Origin: a gamma proteobacterium symbiont of Stewartia floridana
Lineage (GTDB): Bacteria; Pseudomonadota; Gammaproteobacteria; Chromatiales; Chromatiaceae
Length of the DNA: 64,000 nt
Assembly: GCA_003676145.1 (NCBI GenBank)
Contig: NAUB01000018.1
Location: 62,001-126,000 of the forward strand
Reading direction: 5' to 3'
In this document: positions 57,271-64,000 of the stretch, piece after piece
Numbering within the stretch: the first letter of the stretch is position 1
Layout of the letters: each line of letters begins with the position of its first letter
Made by a program: the position numbers and the translations under genes
Notes under the pieces: model-generated
Seen by the model: the letters and a program-made list of their open reading frames with translations, nothing else
Database searches by the model: none
What the model was told of the DNA's origin: nothing

Positions 57271-57291
57271 TGGTGGGGCCATGCCCCACCA
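57271..57291. repeat. Perfect palindromic hairpin
   Basis: TGGTGGGGC and GCCCCACCA pair perfectly (9 bp) around the loop CAT. Flanking CTGTTTGG and CCAAACAG offer an alternative pairing, so two exclusive structures can form. No T run. Confidence 0.6.
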
Positions 57292-57681
57292 AACAGGGCT
57301 TGAATAAGCATCATCCATGTCTGTTTAAAGTTGCCTTGTACAGATTATGAATCTTTGATTGTGAGCCACTGCTATGGCTTATACCCTGCAAAATCAACTG
57401 CTGCATAGAGTTCAGCCAGATGACCGGAATCTATTCCCGACAGCAGTGATCGATTGCCATCTCTCGGGAGCAGACAGAGAGGGCATGGCCCTCCAGCTAA
57501 TCGGGTGAGGGGGGTAGCAGAGATTGCCCGCTATTTATCTCCCGGAGGCCATCAAGTCTTGGCATTCTGGACCGATAACATTACAAACAGTCATACGCCG
57601 TTCATACCTTTGCAATCCGTGGTTTAAGCCGCTTTGTCATGCTAAGGTAACTAAAATTCTGTGACTGGAAAGGAGCTGTAC

Positions 57682-59097
57682 ATGCCCGTCTCTAAACGCT
57701 CGTTCCAGATACTGCTACTCACAGTGTCTGTGGTTGTACTCCTCTGGCTCAATCAGGGAGAACACAGCGCCGAACATGGAGGTGGTGCTCACGAAGTCAT
57801 CCTGCAGTCCTTCATCTGGTTTGCCGTGGCAATGGTACTTGCCCGGGCGTTCGCCAGCCTCTTCAAGCTGATCAATATCCCGGCGGTATTGGGCTGTATC
57901 ACCGCCGGTATCGTGGCGGGCAACTTCGCTCTGATGACCGGCCTCGACTGGCTGGAGCCGATCAAGACCACCGAATTCATCCGCATCATTGCGGAATACG
58001 CTGTGGTTCTGTTGCTGTTCAAGATCGGCCTCGAGTCGAACATCGAAGACATCATGAGCGTCGGGCTTCGCTCTCTGGCGGTCGCCATCGTCGGGGTGGT
58101 TGCACCGATGGTGCTCGGCTACGTCACCCTGGCGACACTGATGCCGGGCCAGTCCGATGTGGTCTATCTCTTCTTCGGCGCCGCGCTCTCCGCCACCTCC
58201 ATTGCGATCACCACTCGAACGTTTGAGGACCTGGGGCAGAAGAACTCCACCGAGTCGATCATGGTGCGTTCCGCCGCGGTAATCGACGATGTGCTGGGTC
58301 TTGTGATCCTGGCGTTCGTCTCCTCACTGGCCGCCACCAGCGGCGATGCGGAGACGGTTGGTATCGGCAGCATGTTTGTCATCATCGCCAAAGCGGTACT
58401 CTTGTTCGCCGTGGCGATACTCTTCGGTCAGAGCATCGCGCCGGGCCTCAGCTACTGGGTGAGCCGGCTGGAGGACAGCCTGGAGATGAAGGCGGCCTTC
58501 GTCATGGGCATAGGCATCGTGTTTGCGGTACTTGCCTACTCGGTAGGGCTTGAGATGATCGTAGGGGCCTATGCCGTAGGCCTGGCCCTCGATCCGGTTC
58601 ACTTCCGCTACTTCAAAGAGCCGGAAGCGATCATGGAGTTGCGTGAGCGTCTGTTCCACAACGACACCAAGTGTGAGAAGGAATCGCGCCGCATCCTGGA
58701 AGCCACCATCAACAAACACAGTGATAAGCACATCGAAGACCTTATTCACGGTTTTGTGATCTTTATCGTGCCGGTGTTCTTTTTCTACACGGGTATGCAG
58801 GTCGATCTGGCGTCACTGGTGGCGAATCCGACCATACTCAGCATTGCTTTGGCCGTTTCCATTGCGGCAATCGTTGGTAAATATGTCTCCGGTTTTGCGG
58901 CAGGGCCGGGGGTTGATAAAAACACTGTTGGCTGGGCGATGGTACCGCGTGGTGAAGTCGGTATTGTATTTGCGAATGTTGGTTTGAGTCTGGGGGTTCT
59001 TTCCGCAGACCTGTTTGCTACTGTGATCATTATGGTGATTGTGACTACTTTTGCTGCACCTATTGTTTTGGCTTATCGATTGTCGCATAAGAGTTGA
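57682..59097 (+). CDS. CPA2-family cation:proton antiporter
   Basis: A 471-residue inner-membrane protein with about 12-13 hydrophobic helices, of the monovalent cation:proton antiporter-2 family. Helix 5 carries the double aspartate D202-D203 (SAAVIDDVLGLVIL), the ion-binding pair of electrogenic NapA/NhaA-type exchangers. Other signatures are LLLFKIGLESN, LSATSIAITTRTFEDLG and MVPRGEVGIVFANVG. No TrkA-N/RCK domain follows. Probably exports sodium (or potassium) and helps pH and salt homeostasis. The ATG at 57682 has AAAGGAG 6 nt upstream; the GTG at 57661 would add seven residues. Confidence 0.9.
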   Translation: MPVSKRSFQILLLTVSVVVLLWLNQGEHSAEHGGGAHEVILQSFIWFAVAMVLARAFASLFKLINIPAVLGCITAGIVAGNFALMTGLDWLEPIKTTEFIRIIAEYAVVLLLFKIGLESNIEDIMSVGLRSLAVAIVGVVAPMVLGYVTLATLMPGQSDVVYLFFGAALSATSIAITTRTFEDLGQKNSTESIMVRSAAVIDDVLGLVILAFVSSLAATSGDAETVGIGSMFVIIAKAVLLFAVAILFGQSIAPGLSYWVSRLEDSLEMKAAFVMGIGIVFAVLAYSVGLEMIVGAYAVGLALDPVHFRYFKEPEAIMELRERLFHNDTKCEKESRRILEATINKHSDKHIEDLIHGFVIFIVPVFFFYTGMQVDLASLVANPTILSIALAVSIAAIVGKYVSGFAAGPGVDKNTVGWAMVPRGEVGIVFANVGLSLGVLSADLFATVIIMVIVTTFAAPIVLAYRLSHKS

Positions 59098-59162
59098 AGT
59101 CAATTTGTCTAATGGGTGGTGTAGCCACTCGTTATTTTTCTCTTGTCGGAAACTCCCTGTTT

Positions 59163-59329
59163 CGCCCTCCTGGGCGAGTTACTTATCTTTTCTCGCCAAA
59201 AGATAAGTAACCAACAGAAAGGGCGCCCGGCCGTCACGCCCCTACGGGTCCGCTGCGATGCTCGGCAAAAACCGGCGGGCCTGAAACTCGCTGCGCTCAA
59301 ACAGTCAGGCCCGCTGATCGGTTTTTGCC
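59163..59329. repeat. Block of three inverted repeats (dispersed repeat-like element)
   Basis: Three stems in a row: CGCCC/GGGCG (59163-59176); a perfect 13-bp TTACTTATCTTTT/AAAAGATAAGTAA with a 6-nt loop (59179-59210); and a nested pair, GGCAAAAACCG (59264-59274) with CGGTTTTTGCC (59319-59329) enclosing GCGGGCCTG/CAGGCCCGC (59275-59283 and 59306-59314). Frames across it are open on both strands but mirror each other, so I read them as non-coding. The layout is like dispersed intergenic repeats known from many proteobacteria. It marks the left edge of the accessory region. The rest of 59098-59651 shows no gene. Confidence 0.65.
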
Positions 59330-59651
59330 TGCGCTTCTCGCTCGTGCCGGAACGGGGTATCAAGAGGGAGTATCTGCCAATTTGGCAGTCCCTGTCTTTC
59401 TGAATCGTAGCAGCGATTTTTCATTCAAAAAGATCAGCTACTAAGGCAGTTCGATGTGTTGATCCAGTATTGACTTCATAGCCCTAAGTTTGTCGGGACC
59501 ACAGCTTTGTGTAAGAGAATATCGTGAATGCAGGAAGATAAGTGATTGATATTGCCTGACGTTGGGTGTTATATAAAAGGTCTGCTATAAAACTCTAACA
59601 GGGCAGGGGACCTGGGAAAAATAACAATCATGAGTAAAAAGGAATTTAACC

Positions 59652-60440
59652 GTGTGGAATCCCTTTCGTAAAAAGCCGTTACTCTCCGAAGAAAACACTC
59701 TATTTCAAATCGAGTGTTACAAATGGTTATTGACCCACTTCGGTGGAGACGATTTCTATAAAGAAGCCCAACTCGTTCTCCCCACCAGTGACTATTTCCC
59801 CTCCATCGTCGATTCAAGTGAGTCCGCTGCCCAGACCACATTAAACCAAGTGATGAAATACGCCGGTATGGAAAACTGGCCGGTAACCCTACAGGCTCAG
59901 GAGGAAGACCCCAATCATCTGGTGGCCCCCACTTTGGCGGTGCAAAACGTAGAGCAGAGCCCCCTTGGCACCTTCTCGGTGAATGAGAAAAACGAAGCCA
60001 CGATTACCTACAATCCAAAAATCACCACCAACCCGATCCAAATGGTGGCGACATTTGCACATGAATTGTCCCACTATCTCACTGGCACAGCGCCGGTACC
60101 ACCACCAGGCGGGTGGGAAAACTGGGAGTTTGCAACAGACATTGGCGCTACCTTTCTCGGTTTCGGTATTTTCCAGGCAAACGCCGCTTTCACTTTTCGG
60201 CAATACATTAGTGCTGATGCAGTTGGCTGGCAGACATCAGGTGGCGGTTATCTTACAGAAGCCGAGCACAGCTATTCACTGGCAATCTTTCTGCTTCTTA
60301 AAGAGATAGATCCTGAAGTTGCCTTTCCTCACTGTGATGTGAATGTGAGAGGGTATCTCAAGAGGGCATTGGATGAACTTGAAGGAAGTAATGCCATTGT
60401 TCAGTTGAGAGAGGTGGCCTATGAGCCAAAAAACTTATAA
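59652..60440 (+). CDS. Zinc-metallopeptidase-like protein (HExxH)
   Basis: A 262-residue protein without signal peptide or membrane helix. The centre holds a zincin motif, HELSH (H137-E138-x2-H141), in MVATFAHELSHYLTG, preceded by beta-strand sequence (TITYNP) as in minigluzincins. E159 or D163 in WENWEFATDIGA is a candidate third zinc ligand. The start is GTG with AAGGA 8 nt upstream; an ATG at 59630 is out of frame and meets a stop after 13 codons. The large nuclease-NTPase gene follows 61 bp later on the same strand, so the two may form an operon. The family is not recognised; it may be a defence-linked peptidase or simply a neighbour. Confidence 0.7.
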   Translation: MWNPFRKKPLLSEENTLFQIECYKWLLTHFGGDDFYKEAQLVLPTSDYFPSIVDSSESAAQTTLNQVMKYAGMENWPVTLQAQEEDPNHLVAPTLAVQNVEQSPLGTFSVNEKNEATITYNPKITTNPIQMVATFAHELSHYLTGTAPVPPPGGWENWEFATDIGATFLGFGIFQANAAFTFRQYISADAVGWQTSGGGYLTEAEHSYSLAIFLLLKEIDPEVAFPHCDVNVRGYLKRALDELEGSNAIVQLREVAYEPKNL

Positions 60441-60459
60441 CAAATTGAATTATGAAATA

Positions 60460-60483
60460 GTCCGCTATCGACCCAAAGCGGAC
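60460..60483 (+). repeat. Hairpin between the metallopeptidase and NTPase genes
   Basis: GTCCGCT (60460-60466) and AGCGGAC (60477-60483) form a 7-bp stem with a 10-nt loop. No T run follows, so read-through is expected. The sequence recalls a GTCCGCTTTGGGTCGATAG-like dispersed motif that I remember from other gammaproteobacteria (not checked). Confidence 0.45.
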
Positions 60484-60501
60484 ATTTGAGAAGGATAGTT
60501 T

Positions 60502-63500
60502 TTGACTACTAAATCTAAATCAAAGCCAAAAAAACCAACGCCACGTCAGACAGGCGGTGCAGGTTACGATTTTGAAGATTTATCTGCAGCTTGGCTGATG
60601 GTGAAGATGTTGCGTGGAGTGAGCTTGCCTAGTGTTGATGCTATGGGTGTAACGCTTAAATGGCAAACGGAAGCTTTAGGTTGGAAGCAAATAGATGATC
60701 TTTTAATCATTTGTGAAGGTGCGGAAAAAAAACAATTAGCTATTTCTTGTAAAAGTAACATGCAAGTCAGGGGTTCAGGACTACCGTTAGATTTTGTAAA
60801 GAATGCTTGGGCACTATGGCAGGAAGGTAAGCCTCTCAACAAAGAATACGACTGCATGATGTTGGTGCAGAAAGGTAACAATCAAAATTTTTTTACTGCG
60901 TGGGCTGACCTAAAACTTTGGTGCTCTGAGAGCGATATTGAAACAGTCGTAGCACGGATTACAAATTCTCAAAAACATAGTAATGTATATAACAGCGTTA
61001 AGAATCCTGAATGCAATAGTAATTATACAGATGAAGATTCTATTGCTCTTATACGAAACTTAGAAGTTATTCCTTCAGATTTTCATTTAGCTACTTCGGA
61101 ATATGAAACCACTTCATTGGCTCATTGTCGTGATATTTTGCATGATGGTTCTGAGGAAAATGCAAAAAAGCTATGGGATTGGCTGCTTAAAAAGGCTAAA
61201 GAAAAACGTGTCTCAGGTGGAACACTGCAGCTATCAGAGCTTTGGCAAGAGTTAGTTCCAGTTTTCAATTTAAAAGACCACCCCAACTACGCTGCCTCAT
61301 GGACGTCTCTGGAAACGATCTCTGAAGAATATAAAAGTACAATTGAAACCAGCTTACCAAATGGTCACAGTCTAAAAAGGTCTACAGAAGAGCACCTTCT
61401 AGAGCGTCTTAAAGATGATCAAATATGCGTTGTATATGGTAGTTCGGGAAGCGGAAAGTCGGCGTTCGTAAAGTCCACTTTAGATAATAAACTCCCTCAG
61501 TGGAAGCAGGTTTGGCTTTCTCCAGAAAACTTGGATTTAGCGTTAAGTGAGACAACACGATCAGACGTTGGGTTGCTTAAGCCTTTGAAAGATATTCTTG
61601 TTCATACATCAGAAGAAAAAAAAATCCTTATTATTGATTCCGCTGAAAGAATTAGCCCTGATTGCATCAAAAAAATTAAGTCTCTTATTTCCAATATTTT
61701 AGCAACTAATAGCGACCAAGAAGGCTGTTTTGAGTGGCGGGTCATCATTGTTGGGCAAACTGAAGCTTGGGGCTCGGGAGATTTTCATGAAATAGCAGGA
61801 CGCACCTCGATCCAACCCATAGAAATTTCTTCACTTGATCCTGCTGACGTAAGAGCAGCGCTTCATTCAAGTGGTCACTTATCCTGGCTTGCCTCAGATA
61901 ACGAAGCTCTTATAGCTTTGGGTAATTTAAAAACTTTGGCTTGGGTAATGCGAGCTGAAAGCGTTTTTTCTGAAGGGGGCATAGACGATATCTCCTTGCC
62001 TGCCATTGCTGACCGTTTATGGTCGTACTGGACGAGCGACAAAATAAAATTTCACAACCTTCTGACACAACTTGCTGAACGCGAGGCTGAGTTTCAACGA
62101 AGTTTTCCTATAAGTGGATTTGATATTGATGTTAGCGAAGCTCTCGACGAAGGTTTGGAATGTTTGCCCCTACGAAAAAGAAAAGACATTAATTCAATCG
62201 AATTTGAGCATGACTTAGGTGCTGATTGGGCAAGATTTCAACGCTTAAAAGAAATAAAAAATGACATAAGCTCTTGGGCACCATACGCTAGCAATCCACT
62301 TTGGCATAATGCTTTGCGTATGATGGGGCAGCAACTTCTTCGTGAAAAGAATGCAGAGGGAACTTTATGGGATGTTGCTTATGAAGAAGCAGAAAAAACA
62401 AAAGACGAAAATCCGTTGGCTGCAGATATCCTCCTAGATTCGCTGTGTCTTGATCCATTTGCAGCGCACTATCTTAACGAACGATCAGAGATGCTCTTTG
62501 CGGATAAAGGAGCGCGCTTAAATCGTTTGCTAAGGCGCTTTCACCATATCGCAACCGTTTCAAATGTATCTAAAGAGTCCTTAGAAATTGATCCCTCACT
62601 AAAGCTTTATTTAGAAGATATGCAGAGATTGCCAATTTATGGTCGTTGGCCGCAAGTTGCAAAATTCCTTTCAGATCACAAAGAACAAGTTGCCAAGCTT
62701 ATTTCACCAATGGTTTCCAAGCTATGTGAAACTTGGCTCACTACTACGCCCCTGTATCTAGATCGTGAAAAAAATACGCCAATGCCTTACAGAAAGGAAT
62801 TTGCAGAGCTTGCTTTAGAAACGGTAAGGGCTTTGCAGCTTGAGCAAATGAAAGGGCACTTTTGGCTCAGAGATGACAGCGAAAAGCCTCTTTATGGAGC
62901 CGCGTTTGCTGCTGCAAACGATCTTCCTGAAGAAGTCTGCGAATGGGCTTTGGAAATGGTCTATAGAAGACCGTGTAAAAAAGAAATTACCGAAGCGCTT
63001 CAAGTTTATCGGGAAGAAAAAAGGAAAGAACATGCGGATAAGATGCGTAATGATAAAGATTACCGCGAAAAAAAAGAGCGTTTGCGTGCGATGCCTACCA
63101 GTATTTCAAGTTATAGAGACTTACCCCCTTGGCCATTAGGCCCACAAGGGCGGGTAGACAATGCCTTTCGAGACTATTGTTTGAGTGCGGGTTCCTTGAC
63201 GAGACTAATGTATCTAAGGCCAGAAGTTGCAAGTGAGTTTCTTCTTGCATTGCTAATTGATGATTCCCCGACAGAAGACTATTCAAGTAGTCCTCTACGT
63301 GATTATTTGGGATTAGAATTTAGCAATTCAGGCTATCCTACTGCATATTGGAAGAGCCCATTTTTCCAGTTTTTTCAGCTTAACACTACCGTGGCTGTAG
63401 ATACGCTGATTACGCTAGTCAATTTTTGTACAGATAGATGGGCAGATAATTACAAAGGTGCCTCTAGCCTAGAGTTTACTGTTCAAGATGGTAAGAAAAA

Positions 63501-64000
63501 CAGTTTTATGGGAGATGGGTGGGTTTTCTCTTGGTCTCAAGAGAACTGCAGATCTAACGGACAACTCCATTGTGCTTTAGCTGCTTTAGAAAAATGGATT
63601 TGTACAAGAATTGATCAAAAAGAAGATGTAGAGCCTGTGATAAGTACGCTGCTGCGGAATTCTAATTCTGTCGCAATCATCGGCGTGCTCTTGGATGTAG
63701 GGAAATATAAACCAGATTTATTTACCAATGTTTTGCAGCCCTTGCTTGGGGTGTATGAGCTTTATCGAGGCGATGATAATCGTGTGCAAAATGCTGACCG
63801 TTGGTTTGATGCTTTCGCATGGGTGCGCGAAGGTGAAAAAGTGTTAGAGATGGCCAAAGAGTGGAAATTTGCTCCTTACCGAAAAACTCCATTGCGGCAG
63901 CTGGCTGTACAATTTGCTCTCAATGATGAAAAGACAGCCAATTATATTAAAAAAGTATCTAAAGCTTGGGAGATGTCTTCAGGCGATGAAAAATATGACT
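60502..64000 (+). CDS. Nuclease-STAND NTPase, Avs-like antiphage protein (partial)
   Basis: Open for 1166 codons to the window end with no stop; the C terminus is missing. Starts TTG after AAGGA. Residues 18-90 look like a PD-(D/E)xK endonuclease (Mrr/Cap4 type): GGAGYDFED with E25, then D65/D66 in WKQIDDLLII and K84 in LAISCKS. A P-loop NTPase follows: Walker A GSSGSGKS (313-320), Walker B KILIIDSAER (D379, E382), then a sensor-like VIIVGQTEAW. From about residue 520 the chain is a long helical, repeat-like region, as in the sensor part of STAND proteins. Nuclease-STAND-sensor order is that of Avs proteins, which detect phage proteins and cut DNA. The gene is AT-rich and codon use differs sharply from the core genes, indicating transfer. 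The exact Avs class cannot be named. Confidence 0.75.
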   Translation, partial: MTTKSKSKPKKPTPRQTGGAGYDFEDLSAAWLMVKMLRGVSLPSVDAMGVTLKWQTEALGWKQIDDLLIICEGAEKKQLAISCKSNMQVRGSGLPLDFVKNAWALWQEGKPLNKEYDCMMLVQKGNNQNFFTAWADLKLWCSESDIETVVARITNSQKHSNVYNSVKNPECNSNYTDEDSIALIRNLEVIPSDFHLATSEYETTSLAHCRDILHDGSEENAKKLWDWLLKKAKEKRVSGGTLQLSELWQELVPVFNLKDHPNYAASWTSLETISEEYKSTIETSLPNGHSLKRSTEEHLLERLKDDQICVVYGSSGSGKSAFVKSTLDNKLPQWKQVWLSPENLDLALSETTRSDVGLLKPLKDILVHTSEEKKILIIDSAERISPDCIKKIKSLISNILATNSDQEGCFEWRVIIVGQTEAWGSGDFHEIAGRTSIQPIEISSLDPADVRAALHSSGHLSWLASDNEALIALGNLKTLAWVMRAESVFSEGGIDDISLPAIADRLWSYWTSDKIKFHNLLTQLAEREAEFQRSFPISGFDIDVSEALDEGLECLPLRKRKDINSIEFEHDLGADWARFQRLKEIKNDISSWAPYASNPLWHNALRMMGQQLLREKNAEGTLWDVAYEEAEKTKDENPLAADILLDSLCLDPFAAHYLNERSEMLFADKGARLNRLLRRFHHIATVSNVSKESLEIDPSLKLYLEDMQRLPIYGRWPQVAKFLSDHKEQVAKLISPMVSKLCETWLTTTPLYLDREKNTPMPYRKEFAELALETVRALQLEQMKGHFWLRDDSEKPLYGAAFAAANDLPEEVCEWALEMVYRRPCKKEITEALQVYREEKRKEHADKMRNDKDYREKKERLRAMPTSISSYRDLPPWPLGPQGRVDNAFRDYCLSAGSLTRLMYLRPEVASEFLLALLIDDSPTEDYSSSPLRDYLGLEFSNSGYPTAYWKSPFFQFFQLNTTVAVDTLITLVNFCTDRWADNYKGASSLEFTVQDGKKNSFMGDGWVFSWSQENCRSNGQLHCALAALEKWICTRIDQKEDVEPVISTLLRNSNSVAIIGVLLDVGKYKPDLFTNVLQPLLGVYELYRGDDNRVQNADRWFDAFAWVREGEKVLEMAKEWKFAPYRKTPLRQLAVQFALNDEKTANYIKKVSKAWEMSSGDEKYD

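Larger units (their letters stand above)
57086..57681. other. Intergenic region before the antiporter gene
   Basis: Nearly 600 bp with no supported gene. It contains the tandem-unit repeat at 57154-57195, a perfect palindrome at 57271-57291 and a smaller GAGGGC/GCCCTC hairpin near 57479-57493. The last 120 bp become AT-richer and should hold the antiporter promoter. Confidence 0.45.

Noticed and set aside
59109-59403. Overlapping open frames on both strands across the repeat block
   Set aside because: They mirror each other through the inverted repeats and have no ribosome site or protein-like composition; read as a non-coding repeat.
59630-59671. ATG upstream of the metallopeptidase as its start
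   Set aside because: It is out of frame and meets a stop after 13 codons; the GTG at 59652 has a well-placed ribosome site.

Overview
The window comes from the chromosome of a gammaproteobacterium. Gene content points to a sulfur-oxidising Chromatiales-type lineage (free-living or symbiont): an oligomeric ATP sulfurylase of the dissimilatory type, the PrsK/PrsR/PrsT modules of the exosortase XrtA (PEP-CTERM) system, three-subunit proton-translocating transhydrogenase, recC-recB-recD, and the gammaproteobacterial uvrY-uvrC-pgsA neighbourhood with Gly-Cys-Leu tRNA genes. The lineage is inferred from gene content; no rRNA is present.

Layout. 1-5.5 kb: uvrY, a family 5-like uracil-DNA glycosylase, uvrC, pgsA, an exported Hsp20-like protein and, on the opposite strand, tRNA-Gly, tRNA-Cys and tRNA-Leu. 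5.6-11.7 kb: an HD-GYP cyclic-di-GMP phosphodiesterase, a COG3146 acyltransferase, a stand-alone iscR with two IscR-box-like sites, prmB, a small acidic protein and hemN. 11.7-22.7 kb (minus strand): a type II secretion cluster gspG-H-I-J-K-L-M-N, then gspD-E-F and a Sel1-repeat lipoprotein, without gspC or the prepilin peptidase. 23.2-31.4 kb (plus strand, divergent): prsK, prsR, prsT, an outer-membrane polysaccharide export lipoprotein and a tyrosine autokinase, a partial XrtA exopolysaccharide locus with a sigma-54-like promoter before prsT. 31.9-34.7 kb: pntAA-pntAB-pntB. 34.9-45 kb: hrpA, a YchJ-like SEC-C protein, a lytic transglycosylase, and a signalling group (PilZ, DUF1631, a small protein, HDOD). 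45-53.7 kb: recC-recB-recD, overlapping and translationally coupled. 54-59.1 kb: sat, a 42-residue reading frame, a B12-binding radical SAM protein and a CPA2 antiporter.

The right end (59.1-64 kb) differs. After a block of nested inverted repeats come a zinc-metallopeptidase-like gene and the first 1166 codons of a very large AT-rich gene encoding a restriction-type nuclease domain fused to a STAND-type P-loop NTPase and a long C-terminal region. This architecture is that of Avs-type antiphage proteins. The pair is the best candidate for an accessory defence system and runs off the window.

Several start codons were moved from the longest possible reading frame to better supported ones (gspH, gspI, gspK, gspL, prsT, recB, the antiporter); each case is explained in its entry. 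No CRISPR array, complete insertion sequence, transposase, integrase or rRNA was found.
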